Source: Anaerolineaceae bacterium
GTDB lineage: Bacteria > Chloroflexota > Anaerolineae > Anaerolineales > UBA11657
Assembly (NCBI GenBank): GCA_003569365.1
Contig: BGOS01000006.1
Span: 1-64,000 of the forward strand
DNA length: 64,000 nucleotides
Reading direction: 5' to 3'
Shown: positions 29,457 to 38,912 of the stretch, piece by piece
Position numbering within the stretch: position 1 is the stretch's first letter
How the letters are laid out: the number at the start of each line of letters is the position of its first letter
The notes under the pieces: model-generated
The model's input: the letters and a program-made list of their open reading frames with translations, nothing else
Told to the model about the DNA's origin: nothing
Databases searched by the model: none
Made by a program: the position numbers and the translations under genes

Positions 29457-30791
29457 CTAGCGCACCAGCAGCGTCTCATCGTATCCGCGCACCTTCAACT
29501 CGGCTTCAAGGCCAAAGAACATTTCCTTAACCACACCCACCACAATTAGCAGGCCGGAGCCAATCGCAAAAAAAGCATTGCTTCCAGAGCTGAAGAACAA
29601 AAGACCCACAAGCAATGGCAGCACCGCCACCGCACCGAGCAACAGCGCGCCCGGCAAAGTAATGCGGCGCAGCACCCGGTTCAGATAGCGTTGCGTCGCA
29701 GCGCCGCGCGTAATTCCCGGTACTTGCGCACCGGCGCGCTTCAGGTTCTCGCCGTAGTTCTGCTGTTGGAACAGCACATCGGTATAGAAAAACGAGAAGA
29801 TCACCACCATGCTGAAGTAAATAAGTATGTAGCCCCAGTTGCTGTGGTCAGCAAATAGATTCTGCATTCCCACTGCAAAGTTGCGCACCCACGCGTACTG
29901 GCTGCCGGTAAAGAACTGCGCAATGATGGCGGGAAAACTTAATATTGCCGACGCAAAGATAATCGGGATCATGCCCGCCATATTCACGAGCAATGGCAGA
30001 GTGCCGCGCACGGGCATAGACTGGCGCTGGCCAATGCGCCGCCCCGGATACATCACCGGCACATTGCGCCGACCCTGCGTCACAACAACAATTGCGAAAA
30101 TGGTGAGCGCCAGCAATGCAGCAAAAATGGTTATCGCAAAATAGCGCGTCTCCTCATCCGCCCAAAGCTGCCCCACACTCTGTGGCAGCCGGCTCACAAT
30201 GCCGCTGAAAATAATCAGCGATAGCCCCTGGTTGCGAATGCCATATTCCGAGATCAACTCGCCGAGCCAGATTGCAAACATCGTTCCGCCTGTCATGGTG
30301 ATGAGCGTTGTTGCGGTGGGCAGCGCCAACGCAGCGGTGAATCCAAAGTTGGGCAGAACTTGAATGCCTGATGACTGGAAGAGCCTGATCTGGCCGATTG
30401 CGTTCAAGCTGGCCATTGGAATTGCAAGAAAATAAGTCCAGCGCTCCATAAATTTGCGCCCCTCGGTCGGATCATCCTCCACGCGCTGCTTGAGTGCGGG
30501 AATGATGGGCACAAGCAATTGCAAAATGATCTGTGCGGTGATGTACGGATAGACACCCATTGCAAGCACCGAGAAATTTGACACAGTTCCACCCGACAGC
30601 AGATCAAACAGGCCCAGAAGATTCCCCGCGCCGGTCTGTGACTGCAGAATGCGCGAAATGGCTGCACGGTCCACGCCCGGAACCGGCACATGCGCCGCCA
30701 ACCGGTACAGAATCAAAAGACCAATGGTCAGAAGAATTCGGTTGCGTAAATCGCGTGCCGTCCAAAGCCGGCGCAAACCTGCAGTGCGCAT
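29457..30791 (-). CDS. secY: Protein translocase subunit SecY
   Basis: Central channel of the Sec translocon in the cytoplasmic membrane. The 444 residues include about ten membrane helices, the N-terminal RNRILLTIGLLILYRLAAHV, the plug-region LGLFDLLSGG, and the C-terminal loops LKRAGAQVPGITRG and VLPLLVGL. It follows rplO by 16 bases. Confidence 0.97.
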   Translation of the reverse strand: MRTAGLRRLWTARDLRNRILLTIGLLILYRLAAHVPVPGVDRAAISRILQSQTGAGNLLGLFDLLSGGTVSNFSVLAMGVYPYITAQIILQLLVPIIPALKQRVEDDPTEGRKFMERWTYFLAIPMASLNAIGQIRLFQSSGIQVLPNFGFTAALALPTATTLITMTGGTMFAIWLGELISEYGIRNQGLSLIIFSGIVSRLPQSVGQLWADEETRYFAITIFAALLALTIFAIVVVTQGRRNVPVMYPGRRIGQRQSMPVRGTLPLLVNMAGMIPIIFASAILSFPAIIAQFFTGSQYAWVRNFAVGMQNLFADHSNWGYILIYFSMVVIFSFFYTDVLFQQQNYGENLKRAGAQVPGITRGAATQRYLNRVLRRITLPGALLLGAVAVLPLLVGLLFFSSGSNAFFAIGSGLLIVVGVVKEMFFGLEAELKVRGYDETLLVR

Positions 30792-30807
30792 TTAGATTCT
30801 GCCGCCG

Positions 30808-31284
30808 TTACTCAGCTACACCAATTTCGCCCAGCGGCAGCACATCAACTGTTCCGCCAGCGCTGCGAATGCTCGCAGCAGCAGCCTCGGAAAACCGGTG
30901 CGCCCGCACATTCAAAGCCTTGAGCAATTTGCCACGGCCCAGCACTACAATCGGCTGCTGTCTTGGGTCTTTCACGTATCCGGCAAAAGCCAGCGTCACC
31001 GGGGTCACATCCTTGCCGGGCAGCTCCAACGCCTGCAGCTGGTCAAGATTGATTGCGGTGTAATGCACCTTGCGAATATTTGTGAACCCGCGCTTAAAGG
31101 GCAGCTTGCGCACCAACGGCAGGTTGCCGCCTTCACGGTACAAGCGCCCCGCCGTGCCGCGGCGAGCGCCAGCGCCTTTGGTACCGCGCCCGGCGGTCTT
31201 GCCCTGCCCGGCTGCGTGGCCACGCGCAAGGCGCTTGCGCTTATGGCGCGACCCGGCGGCTGGTTTAAGATCATGCAACTTCAT
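30808..31284 (-). CDS. rplO: 50S ribosomal protein L15
   Basis: Late-assembly 23S rRNA-binding protein. The 158 residues begin MKLHDLKPAAGSRHKRKRLA with the glycine- and arginine-rich GQGKTAGRGTKGAGARRG, then REGGNLPLVRKLPFKRGF. It sits between rpmD and secY in the spc operon. Confidence 0.97.
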   Translation of the reverse strand: MKLHDLKPAAGSRHKRKRLARGHAAGQGKTAGRGTKGAGARRGTAGRLYREGGNLPLVRKLPFKRGFTNIRKVHYTAINLDQLQALELPGKDVTPVTLAFAGYVKDPRQQPIVVLGRGKLLKALNVRAHRFSEAAAASIRSAGGTVDVLPLGEIGVAE

Positions 31285-31301
31285 TACAACAAGGCTCCTG
31301 C

Positions 31302-31484
31302 CTAGGCTTCCTGAATTTCCACCAAGCGCGCAACTTTAGAAAGCATGCCGCGCAGCTGCGGCGTGTCAGCCAGCTCCACAGTATGGTTTAGCCGGCGCAA
31401 ACCCAGCGCGCGCACGGTTGCTTTATGGCGCATCGAAAAACCAATTGCGCTGCGCACCAGCGTCACGCGCACGCTCTTAGCCAT
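31302..31484 (-). CDS. rpmD: 50S ribosomal protein L30
   Basis: Small, 60-residue ferredoxin-fold protein: [36 protein letters not shown] and [13 protein letters not shown]. The start at 31484 overlaps the rpsE stop by eight bases; a longer reading to 31556 is just rpsE out of frame. Confidence 0.96.
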   Translation of the reverse strand: MAKSVRVTLVRSAIGFSMRHKATVRALGLRRLNHTVELADTPQLRGMLSKVARLVEIQEA

Positions 31485-32037
31485 TTTGTTCCGCGCGTTT
31501 GCGCGCCCATACTGGCGACACCTGCGAAACATCCTTGCCGCGCAGTAATGCAACATCTTCCGGGCGCTTCATGGTCAACAGTGCCGCCATCGTGGCGTTG
31601 ACAACGTTGAGGGTGTTGTTGCTGCCCTGGGACTTAGACAGCACATCCTTCACACCCGCACACTCAAGCACCGCGCGCATGCCGCCACCCGCCACAAGAC
31701 CGGTGCCGGGCGATGCCGGTTTCATAAACACCTTTGCCCCGCCAAACTCCGTGGTGATCTCATGCGGAATGGTGGTGCCAAGCAGCGGAACTTTCTTCAG
31801 GTTTTGCCGCGCGCGCTCACCAGCCTTCTTCAGACTGTCCGGCACAGAACGCGCGCGCCCAATGCCAACGCCCACGATGCCCTTGAGATCCCCCACAACC
31901 ACAACGGTGCGGAAGCTAAAGCGCCGGCCGCCCTTCACCACTGTGACCACGCGCGAGATATCTGCAATGCGCTCCTCATAATCAGAAGGCCGTTCTGGGG
32001 GACGTTTCCCTTGCGGACGTTGTGGACGTCTGGTCAT
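31477..32037 (-). CDS. rpsE: 30S ribosomal protein S5
   Basis: Controls decoding fidelity together with S4 and S12. The 186 residues contain [27 protein letters not shown]-type [29 protein letters not shown] and [19 protein letters not shown]. It lies eight bases after rplR. Confidence 0.97.
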   Translation of the reverse strand: MTRRPQRPQGKRPPERPSDYEERIADISRVVTVVKGGRRFSFRTVVVVGDLKGIVGVGIGRARSVPDSLKKAGERARQNLKKVPLLGTTIPHEITTEFGGAKVFMKPASPGTGLVAGGGMRAVLECAGVKDVLSKSQGSNNTLNVVNATMAALLTMKRPEDVALLRGKDVSQVSPVWARKRAEQNG

Positions 32038-32045
32038 GGTTTCTC

Positions 32046-32411
32046 CTAAAACTCCAAACCCGCAGCGCGCGCTGCATCAGCCAGCGCCTTCACGCGGCCG
32101 TGGTACTTATAACCACCACGGTCAAACACCACCTTGGCAACGCCTGCTGCCTTGGCCCGCTCTGCCACTGCACCACCCACCGTTTTAGCCTGGTCAGTTT
32201 TTGGTTTGCCCTTCACTGCATCGCGCAGTGCGGGATCCAATGTAGATGCCTGTGCCAGCGTCTTCCCGGTGGTGTCGTCAATCACCTGCGCATAAATATT
32301 GCCAAGGCTCCGGAACACGTTGAGGCGCGGCATTGCATTGGTGCCGGTCACGCGTTTGCGCACGCGCGTATGCCGCCGCTTCCGCGAAACTGATCGAATT
32401 GGCTGTGCCAT
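32046..32411 (-). CDS. rplR: 50S ribosomal protein L18
   Basis: Binds 5S rRNA and docks it on the 50S subunit. The 121 residues include a basic N-terminus ([20 protein letters not shown]), [19 protein letters not shown], and [20 protein letters not shown] at the C-terminus. It lies three bases after rplF. Confidence 0.97.
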   Translation of the reverse strand: MAQPIRSVSRKRRHTRVRKRVTGTNAMPRLNVFRSLGNIYAQVIDDTTGKTLAQASTLDPALRDAVKGKPKTDQAKTVGGAVAERAKAAGVAKVVFDRGGYKYHGRVKALADAARAAGLEF

Positions 32412-32414
32412 AAT

Positions 32415-32960
32415 TTATTTGGCCTTGCCGGACTTGCCGGCCTTGCGGCGCACCTTCTCACCGAGGTATCGCACACCCTTGCCTTTGTACGGCTCCGGCG
32501 GCCGCCAAGCCCGCAGGTTGGCAGCAGTCTGCCCAACCAGCTCGCGGTCAATTCCCCGGATCGTAATTGTGCGCGCCTTCAAATCAACCTCAAAATCTAT
32601 TCCAGCCGGCGGATCAATTCGCACCGGGTGCGAATAACCCAGCATCATCACCAGAGTCTTGCCCTGCAACTCGGAGCGGTAGCCGACGCCCTCAATCTGC
32701 AGAACCTTGTGCCAGCCCGCGCTGACACCCAGCACCATGTTGTTCACCAACGCCCGCGTAGTGCCGTGCAATGCGCGCATGCCCGGGCTGTCATTTGTGC
32801 GCGCCACCGTCACCGTGTTCTCGGCCTGTGATAATGAAACACCCTCAGCACATTGCAATGAGAGGCCACCCTTCGGCCCGCGCACATCAACCTGGCGCCC
32901 GCTGATAGCCAGCTTCACGCCGGCCGGCAGGACAATTGGAGATTTACCGACGCGCGACAT
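32415..32960 (-). CDS. rplF: 50S ribosomal protein L6
   Basis: Lies near the factor-binding site of the 50S subunit. The 181 residues have MSRVGKSPIVLPAGVKLAIS, VDVRGPKGGLSLQC, the GVGYRSELQGKTLVMMLGYS motif and the C-terminal EPYKGKGVRYLGEKVRRKAG. The ATG at 32960 has AGGAG eight bases upstream and was preferred to 32978. Confidence 0.97.
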   Translation of the reverse strand: MSRVGKSPIVLPAGVKLAISGRQVDVRGPKGGLSLQCAEGVSLSQAENTVTVARTNDSPGMRALHGTTRALVNNMVLGVSAGWHKVLQIEGVGYRSELQGKTLVMMLGYSHPVRIDPPAGIDFEVDLKARTITIRGIDRELVGQTAANLRAWRPPEPYKGKGVRYLGEKVRRKAGKSGKAK

Positions 32961-32971
32961 TTCTGCAGCTC

Positions 32972-33382
32972 CTACCAAATCCGGCAGATAACTTCGCCGC
33001 CCACGCCCAACTTGCGCGCGCGCTGGTCCGTCATCAGCCCCTTCGGTGTTGAAATAATTGCAATGCCCATTCCGGATAGCACGCGCGGCAGCACAGCCTT
33101 GCCAGAATAAACCCGCATACCTGGCCGGCTGACGCGCACGATCCCTGCAATCACAGGCCGGCGCTTGCGCCGGTCGCCCACATAGCGCAAGGACACGCGC
33201 AGCGTCGGATACTTGTCCGGTTCGGTCACCACATCAAAGCCATCGATGTAGCCCTCGGCCTGCATAATCTCTGCCAGCGCCACCTTCATTCGCGAGCTGG
33301 GCATACTGGTGGCAGGATGTCCCACGGCCACAGCGTTGCGAATGCGGGTCAGCATGTCGCCGATTGGATCACTAATAGTCAT
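32972..33382 (-). CDS. rpsH: 30S ribosomal protein S8
   Basis: Primary binder of the 16S central domain and, in many bacteria, the spc-operon translational repressor. The 136 residues include DPIGDMLTRIRNAVAVGHPA, IGIAIISTPKGLMT-type GMGIAIISTPKGLMTDQRAR and a conserved end GGEVICRIW. It follows rpsN by 13 bases. Confidence 0.97.
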   Translation of the reverse strand: MTISDPIGDMLTRIRNAVAVGHPATSMPSSRMKVALAEIMQAEGYIDGFDVVTEPDKYPTLRVSLRYVGDRRKRRPVIAGIVRVSRPGMRVYSGKAVLPRVLSGMGIAIISTPKGLMTDQRARKLGVGGEVICRIW

Positions 33383-33395
33383 TATGCTGCAAGCC

Positions 33396-33578
33396 CTACC
33401 ACGAAGCCTTGGCTACACCGGGAATCTGACCCTCAAGCGCCAGCTCACGGAAACAAATCCGGCACAATTCAAAACGGCGGATGAAGCCGCGCGCGCGCCC
33501 ACAACGCCGGCAACGGCTGCGCACGCGCACCTGAAACTTGCGCTTGCTCTCGCGCGCCATGTTGGATTTTCTGGCCAT
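33396..33578 (-). CDS. rpsN: 30S ribosomal protein S14, type Z
   Basis: The 60-residue zinc-ribbon form, with CRRC and CRIC pairs and the conserved [20 protein letters not shown]. This type-Z version is typical of Gram-positive, Thermus and Chloroflexota genomes. Its start overlaps the rplE stop by one base. Confidence 0.97.
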   Translation of the reverse strand: MARKSNMARESKRKFQVRVRSRCRRCGRARGFIRRFELCRICFRELALEGQIPGVAKASW

Positions 33579-34126
33579 CAGCTCACCCTTGCTTTGAATG
33601 GCATGCCCATGAGTGTCAACAATCTCCTGGCTTGCTCGTCAGTAGGCGCGCTGGTAACAACCGTAATTTCCATGCCACGCTGCTTGTCAATTTTGTCGTA
33701 GTCAATTTCTGGAAAGATCAGCTGATCGCGCAGGCCGAGAGTCCAGTTGCCCCGGCCGTCAAAACCAGTTGGCGGCAGTCCGCGAAAATCGCGCAGCCGC
33801 GGCAGCGCCACATTAATCAACCGGTCCAGAAAATCCCACATGCGCCCGCTGCGCAGAGTCACCTTGGTGCCAATCGAACGCCCTTCGCGCAGTTTGAAAT
33901 TTGCGATGCTGATGCGCGCCTTGGTCACCACCGGCTTCTGGCCGCTGATGATCGAAAGGTCGCCGACGGCGGCATCCACCATTTTGGCGTTGTCCATTGC
34001 CTCGCCCATGCCGATGTTGATCACAACCTTCTGAATGCGCGGCGCTTCCATCACATTCGAAAGGTCAAACTCCTTCATCAGAACGGGCGCAATTTCAGCG
34101 CGATATTTGTTTTTCAGGTTTGGCAT
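33578..34126 (-). CDS. rplE: 50S ribosomal protein L5
   Basis: Contacts 5S rRNA and P-site tRNA. The 182 residues show [39 protein letters not shown] and [20 protein letters not shown]. It lies 28 bases after rplX. Confidence 0.97.
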   Translation of the reverse strand: MPNLKNKYRAEIAPVLMKEFDLSNVMEAPRIQKVVINIGMGEAMDNAKMVDAAVGDLSIISGQKPVVTKARISIANFKLREGRSIGTKVTLRSGRMWDFLDRLINVALPRLRDFRGLPPTGFDGRGNWTLGLRDQLIFPEIDYDKIDKQRGMEITVVTSAPTDEQARRLLTLMGMPFKARVS

Positions 34127-34154
34127 CGTTAATTAACTTTTACGTTGTCGCGTA

Positions 34155-34478
34155 CTACTTGTCCACCACGGTGTTGCACTTTTTGCACGTGCGCAGCACT
34201 TTGCCGCCCTCGCGCTGCGTGCCCAGCCGCACAGCCGCATCGCACTTGCTGCAAACCACCATCACATTGGAGATGTGCAGCGGCCCTTCAAATTCCACAA
34301 TGCCAGCCGACAGCGGGCGCTGGCCGCCAGTTTGCTGCTGCTTCTGGTGCTTCTTGCGCATGTTTACGCCCTGCACCACCACCTGGCTGCGCACGCGCAG
34401 GATCTTCAACACCTGACCGCGCTTGCCGGCCTGATTACCCGCAACCACTTCCACCAGATCCCCGCGCCTGACTGCCAT
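34155..34478 (-). CDS. rplX: 50S ribosomal protein L24
   Basis: An early 50S assembly initiator. The 107 residues carry the KOW motif GDLVEVVAGNQAGKRGQVLK, then VVVQGVNMRKKHQKQ and a two-CxxC C-terminal region (CSKCDAAVR, CKKCNTVV) that could bind zinc. It lies 21 bases after rplN. Confidence 0.96.
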   Translation of the reverse strand: MAVRRGDLVEVVAGNQAGKRGQVLKILRVRSQVVVQGVNMRKKHQKQQQTGGQRPLSAGIVEFEGPLHISNVMVVCSKCDAAVRLGTQREGGKVLRTCKKCNTVVDK

Positions 34479-34499
34479 CTACATCAACTCCAATCGATC

Positions 34500-34871
34500 C
34501 TAAATTACTTCAGGCGCCAGCGAAATAATCTTCATAAAGCCCCGGTCGCGCAACTCGCGCGCCACCGGCCCAAAGATCCGCGTGCCCTTCGGATTGGTGG
34601 TCTCGCCATCGAGCAGCACCACCGCATTGTCATCGAACTTAATATGCGACCCGTCACTGCGGCCGTACTCTTTCGCTGTGCGCACAATCACAGCCCGCAC
34701 AATCTCGCTCTTCTTCACGCCGCTGTTGGGCGTCGCCACTTTTACCGCACCCACCACCATATCGCCCACAAATCCATAGCGCCGGGTGGAGCCGCCCATG
34801 ACTCTGATCACCATTATTTCACGCGCGCCGGAATTGTCAGCTACGCCAATGTAAGACTCTTGTTGAATCAT
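34500..34871 (-). CDS. rplN: 50S ribosomal protein L14
   Basis: Forms an intersubunit bridge and the RsfS docking site. The 123 residues begin [20 protein letters not shown] and contain [20 protein letters not shown] and [20 protein letters not shown]. It lies nine bases after rpsQ. Confidence 0.98.
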   Translation of the reverse strand: MIQQESYIGVADNSGAREIMVIRVMGGSTRRYGFVGDMVVGAVKVATPNSGVKKSEIVRAVIVRTAKEYGRSDGSHIKFDDNAVVLLDGETTNPKGTRIFGPVARELRDRGFMKIISLAPEVI

Positions 34872-34880
34872 TTAGTGGTC

Positions 34881-35153
34881 CTACTCGGCGGTCTTGCCAG
34901 CCGGGCCGGAATGCAAAATGCGCTCCAGTGCCCAGCGCTTCTGCTTGCTGATTGGCTGCGATTCTACGATCACCACTTTGTCGCCGACCTTGGCCGCATT
35001 TTCCGCATCGTGCGCCATATAGCGCACCACACGCCGCGTCACCTTGCGGTAAAGCGGATGCACCATCGTGCGCGCCACAGTCACAATAACTGTCTTGTCC
35101 ATTTTTCCGGCACTGGCTACAGTGCCAGTAATCCGCCGGCGCAAATTCTGCAT
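34881..35153 (-). CDS. rpsQ: 30S ribosomal protein S17
   Basis: OB-fold 16S rRNA-binding protein. The 90 residues contain GTVASAGKMDKTVIVTVART, HPLYRKVTRR, GDKVVIVESQPISKQKRWAL and a short C-terminal tail. Its start overlaps the rpmC stop by one base. Confidence 0.97.
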   Translation of the reverse strand: MQNLRRRITGTVASAGKMDKTVIVTVARTMVHPLYRKVTRRVVRYMAHDAENAAKVGDKVVIVESQPISKQKRWALERILHSGPAGKTAE

Positions 35154-35362
35154 TAGTCTGTTCCCCCGCCACTCTTTCGCTGTTGGTCACGCAGCTCAGT
35201 CAGCATGCGCGCCACTTTGCGCCGTGTCTTCCGAAATCGCGAAACATCTGTAAGCTGCCCAAATCGCAGCTGAAACCGCAACTTGAAAAGCTCTTCGCGC
35301 GCATCCGCGATACCGGTCTGCAACTGCTGTGCGTCCATTCCCTTGATCTCTGCCTCAGCCAT
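35153..35362 (-). CDS. rpmC: 50S ribosomal protein L29
   Basis: Small helical-hairpin protein near the tunnel exit and SRP site. The 69 residues contain LQTGIADAREELFKLRFQLR, FGQLTDVSRFRKTRRKVARM and LTELRDQQRK. It lies nine bases after rplP. Confidence 0.96.
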   Translation of the reverse strand: MAEAEIKGMDAQQLQTGIADAREELFKLRFQLRFGQLTDVSRFRKTRRKVARMLTELRDQQRKSGGGTD

Positions 35363-35371
35363 AACTACTGC

Positions 35372-35794
35372 CTATGCCCCAAAGCTGGACTCGCGCGTCC
35401 GGAACTGGGTCTTGATTGGCAGCTTGTGCGCTGCCAGGCGCATCGCCTCTTTGGCAAGGTCTTCGGGCGCGCCCGCAAGTTCAAACATCATGCGCCCCGG
35501 CTTAACAACCGCAACATAGTGATCGACGCTGCCCTTGCCCTTGCCCATGCGCGTCTCAGCCGCGCGATGCGTCACCGGTTTGTCGGGAAAGATGCGGATC
35601 CACAACTTGCCGCGGCGCTTGAGCGCCCGCATAATGGCGCGCCGGGCAGCCTCGATCTGGCGCTGTGTAATCCAACCCGGCTCCAGCGCCTGCAATGCGT
35701 AGTCACCAAACTCAATTGTGGCGCCGCGCGAAGCGCGCCCCGTCATGCGGCCGCGCATTTGCTTGCGATATTTAGTGCGCTTGGGAAGCAGCAT
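35372..35794 (-). CDS. rplP: 50S ribosomal protein L16
   Basis: Essential for the A-site region of the 50S subunit. The 140 residues begin [20 protein letters not shown] and contain [40 protein letters not shown] and [20 protein letters not shown]. It lies six bases after rpsC. Confidence 0.98.
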   Translation of the reverse strand: MLLPKRTKYRKQMRGRMTGRASRGATIEFGDYALQALEPGWITQRQIEAARRAIMRALKRRGKLWIRIFPDKPVTHRAAETRMGKGKGSVDHYVAVVKPGRMMFELAGAPEDLAKEAMRLAAHKLPIKTQFRTRESSFGA

Positions 35795-35800
35795 TGTCTG

Positions 35801-36478
35801 TTAGTCCCCCTGCTTTGTCGCAGGCGTTTCTGCTTTCTCGGCGCTGCCATCAGCCGCCACAGTACCGGTGTAAACCCACACCTTCACACCAATGCCACCA
35901 TACGTGGTCGGCGCAGTTGCCCGCGCATAGTCCAAGTTCGCACGTAATGTCTGCAGCGGAACGCGCCCCTCGCGCACCCACTCCCGCCGCGTCATGTCAG
36001 AACCATTCAACCGGCCGGATACCATCACCTTGATGCCTTGGGCACCCACGCGCATGGCCTGCGCCACCGCCCGCTTGAGGGCACGCTGATGACTAATGCG
36101 CCGTTCAAGCTGGCTTGCCACATTTTGGGCTATCAGGGCTGCGTTCAAGTCCGGCGCCGTGATCTCGGCAATGTCCACCTTCACCGGCATGCCGCAAGTC
36201 ACCGTCAGCTCTTCCCGCACCTTTTTGATGGTGGCTCCCTTACCGCCAATCAATACACCCGGTTTCGCAGTGTGCACGGTCACATGCACAAGGTTTGGAA
36301 AGCGCTGAATGTCCACCAGCGCAATTGCGCCGTGCGCATACTCAGTTTGGATCTTCTGGCGAATTTTCAAGTCCTCGTGCAGCTGGTTGGCATAGCGCCG
36401 CCCTTTGGCAAACCAGCGCCCCTGCCAGTCCTTGACGATCTTGAGACGGAACCCTACCGGATGTACTTTTCGGCCCAT
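35801..36478 (-). CDS. rpsC: 30S ribosomal protein S3
   Basis: Lines the mRNA entry tunnel. The 225 residues contain MGRKVHPVGFRLKIVKDWQG, the KH-domain motif VLIGGKGATIKKVREEL and the S3 C-domain GAQGIKVMVSGRLNGSDMTR and YGGIGVKVWVYTG, plus a short acidic tail. It lies 23 bases after rplV. Confidence 0.98.
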   Translation of the reverse strand: MGRKVHPVGFRLKIVKDWQGRWFAKGRRYANQLHEDLKIRQKIQTEYAHGAIALVDIQRFPNLVHVTVHTAKPGVLIGGKGATIKKVREELTVTCGMPVKVDIAEITAPDLNAALIAQNVASQLERRISHQRALKRAVAQAMRVGAQGIKVMVSGRLNGSDMTRREWVREGRVPLQTLRANLDYARATAPTTYGGIGVKVWVYTGTVAADGSAEKAETPATKQGD

Positions 36479-36501
36479 TGCAAATATTTTCCTGCTACTG
36501 C

Positions 36502-36849
36502 CTAACGCTCAGCTTCTGCAAGCTCAACCGTGATGTGCGAAGACCGGTGCTTGATCGGCTTCATCCGTCCGCGCGCGCCGTATCGCCGGCCACGCCGGCT
36601 GGGGCCTTCGTCAATCATGATCGTCTTCACCAACAAGTCTGCGCCATTCAAGCGCATGTTATTTTCCGCATTTGCAACTGCAGAGCGAATCACCTTGCTC
36701 ACCAGGCGGGCAGCGGTTTGCGGCATCACGTTCAACATCGTGATTGCCTGCAGCGCACGCGTGCCGCGCACGAGGTCCGCCAGCAGGCGCGCCTTCTGGG
36801 CAGATCCCGGCACCTTGAATGCAAAAGCCCGTGCAACAGTGTCAGCCAT
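36502..36849 (-). CDS. rplV: 50S ribosomal protein L22
   Basis: Its beta-hairpin lines the peptide exit tunnel and shapes macrolide binding. The 115 residues include ARLLADLVRGTRALQAITML, VIRSAVANAENNMRLNGADL and GRRYGARGRMKPIKHRSSHI. It lies four bases after rpsS. Confidence 0.97.
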   Translation of the reverse strand: MADTVARAFAFKVPGSAQKARLLADLVRGTRALQAITMLNVMPQTAARLVSKVIRSAVANAENNMRLNGADLLVKTIMIDEGPSRRGRRYGARGRMKPIKHRSSHITVELAEAER

Positions 36850-36853
36850 AGCT

Positions 36854-37129
36854 CTAGCTCTTTACCGCACTCTTGGTCTCATGACCCTTGAATGTGCGAG
36901 TGGGCGCAAACTCACCAAGCTTGTGCCCAACCATATTTTCGGTAATATAAATTGGCACATGGCGGCGGCCGTCATGCACTGCAACCGTATGCCCCACCAA
37001 TTGGGGAAATATGGTGCTGCGCCGACTCCAGGTGCGCACAACCAGCTTCTCGCTTTTTTCGTTCATCGCCTCGATGCGCTTCAAGAGCTTCGCCTCGATG
37101 AACGGACCCTTCTTTAATGAACGTGACAT
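36854..37129 (-). CDS. rpsS: 30S ribosomal protein S19
   Basis: A 30S head protein that pairs with S13 and bridges to the 50S subunit. The 91 residues begin [20 protein letters not shown] and contain [38 protein letters not shown]. It lies 14 bases after rplB. Confidence 0.98.
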   Translation of the reverse strand: MSRSLKKGPFIEAKLLKRIEAMNEKSEKLVVRTWSRRSTIFPQLVGHTVAVHDGRRHVPIYITENMVGHKLGEFAPTRTFKGHETKSAVKS

Positions 37130-37143
37130 TCAATAGCTCCAGG

Positions 37144-37977
37144 TTAGCGCTTCTTGCCGCGCCGCCGGACAATGTACTTGGCGGTGACTTTGTTTTTGCG
37201 CGTGCGCTTGCCATACGCCGGCTTGCCCCACGGCGTCTTCGGCCCCGGCAAACCAATGCCTTGGCGCCCCTCACCACCACCATGCGCGTGGTCACGCGGG
37301 CTCATTGCAGAGCCGCGCACACCCGGCCGCCTTCCCAAGTGCCGCGAGCGCCCAGCCTTGCCAAGATTGATATTGCGGTTGTCCGCATTGCCAACCTCGC
37401 CAATCGTTGCAAAGCAAATCTGCCGCACCAACCGCACTTCACCCGACGGCATGCGAATCTGCGCAAAGTCGCCTTCCTTCGCCACCAGCTGCGCAGAAGT
37501 ACCGGCAGAACGCACAATCTGTCCGCCCTTCCCCGGCTGCAGCTCAATATTGTGCACCAGCGTGCCAAGCGGTATGCGAGCCAGTGGTAGGCAGTGCCCG
37601 GGCCGGATATCCGCATTCGCACCGGACAACAAAACATCGCCCACCGCCAAGCCAAGCGGCGCCACAATGTAACGCTTCTCGCCGTCAGCATAATGCAGCA
37701 GCGCTATGCGCGCACTGCGGTTCGGATCGTACTCAACCGTCGCAACCTTGGCCGGGATGTCCAGCTTGTCGCGCTTGAAATCAATAATGCGGTAATTGCG
37801 CTGATGCCCGCCACCGCGATGGCGCACAGTAACCCGGCCCGTTGCATTGCGGCCGGCGCGCTTGCGCAGCGGCCGAACCAGCGAACGCTCCGGCTCGGAG
37901 CGCGTAATTTCCTCAAACGTGAAGCCCGTCATACCGCGCCTGCCAGGCGAGGTGGGCTTGTACTTCTTGATCGGCAT
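37144..37977 (-). CDS. rplB: 50S ribosomal protein L2
   Basis: Important for subunit joining and for the peptidyl-transferase centre. The 277 residues contain [60 protein letters not shown] and the conserved [20 protein letters not shown]. Its start overlaps the rplW stop by one base. Confidence 0.98.
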   Translation of the reverse strand: MPIKKYKPTSPGRRGMTGFTFEEITRSEPERSLVRPLRKRAGRNATGRVTVRHRGGGHQRNYRIIDFKRDKLDIPAKVATVEYDPNRSARIALLHYADGEKRYIVAPLGLAVGDVLLSGANADIRPGHCLPLARIPLGTLVHNIELQPGKGGQIVRSAGTSAQLVAKEGDFAQIRMPSGEVRLVRQICFATIGEVGNADNRNINLGKAGRSRHLGRRPGVRGSAMSPRDHAHGGGEGRQGIGLPGPKTPWGKPAYGKRTRKNKVTAKYIVRRRGKKR

Positions 37978-38276
37978 TAGCGCACGCCCTCAAAGTCCGG
38001 GATGGTATCACCCTCAACCAGAGTGACAATCGCCTTCTTCGATGCCGGCTTGCGCGTCGTAAAGCGGCGCATGCGGCGCGCGCGCTTTGCAGGCACAACC
38101 ATAGTGTTGACACTGGCCACGCTAACCCGAAACAGTTTCTCAACCGCTTCTTTTACCTGCACCTTGGTGGCCGCGCTCGCCACTTCAAAAACATACTGGT
38201 GCAGCTTGTTAACGTGAAAGTTTGTCTTCTCCGTAATCAACGGGCGCCGCAGCACATCGTAAGCCGTCAGTGCCAT
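37977..38276 (-). CDS. rplW: 50S ribosomal protein L23
   Basis: Docking site for trigger factor and SRP at the tunnel exit. The 99 residues include [40 protein letters not shown] and a basic loop, then [16 protein letters not shown]. It lies one base after rplD. Confidence 0.97.
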   Translation of the reverse strand: MALTAYDVLRRPLITEKTNFHVNKLHQYVFEVASAATKVQVKEAVEKLFRVSVASVNTMVVPAKRARRMRRFTTRKPASKKAIVTLVEGDTIPDFEGVR

Positions 38277-38277
38277 G

Positions 38278-38907
38278 TTACGCCTCCGCCCCCAAATAGG
38301 ACTTGATCACTTCGAGCGCGTCCAGCGGCATCAACACCTTCTCGTGGTACAGCAGGTCACGCACATTCAGGTAACCTGCACGCAAAGTCAGCGCAGTCTG
38401 CAGGTTGCGCGCGGACTTCTCCACCGCTTCGTTCTGCACCGCGAGCAAAATCAATGTCTTGCCCTCAATGCCCATGCCGGAAAGCAGCTGGCGCATCGAA
38501 CTTGTTTTGGAGTCGGCCATCTGCAGCGTATCCAGTACCACAATTTCGGATTGCTTTAACTTTACAGACAACGCCGAGCGCAAGGCTGCCCGCCGCATCT
38601 GGCGCGGCATGGCTTGCCGGTAGCTGCGCGGATGCGGGCCGTGAGCCACACCACCGCCCACCCATTGGGATGCGCGCCGCGAGCCTTGCCGCGCACGGCC
38701 TGTGCCCTTTTGTTTCCAAGGCTTGGCACCGCCGCCGCGCACTTCGCCGCGTCCGCGGGTGTTGTGGTTTCCCTGCCGCAAATTATTCAATTGGCGCATC
38801 AGCGCCTGGTGCATTAAGTCCACATTCACCGGCGCGCCAAAAATCTCTTCCGGCAGCTCAACCCGGCTTACCTTCTCGCCGCTTGTATTAACTACATCAA
38901 CCTGCAT
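38278..38907 (-). CDS. rplD: 50S ribosomal protein L4
   Basis: Lines the exit tunnel with L22 and represses the S10 operon in E. coli. The 209 residues contain VNVDLMHQALMRQLNNLRQG, the tunnel loop GGGAKPWKQKGTGRARQGSR, and NLQTALTLRAGYLNVRDLLY. It lies five bases after rplC. Confidence 0.97.
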   Translation of the reverse strand: MQVDVVNTSGEKVSRVELPEEIFGAPVNVDLMHQALMRQLNNLRQGNHNTRGRGEVRGGGAKPWKQKGTGRARQGSRRASQWVGGGVAHGPHPRSYRQAMPRQMRRAALRSALSVKLKQSEIVVLDTLQMADSKTSSMRQLLSGMGIEGKTLILLAVQNEAVEKSARNLQTALTLRAGYLNVRDLLYHEKVLMPLDALEVIKSYLGAEA

Positions 38908-38912
38908 CGCTG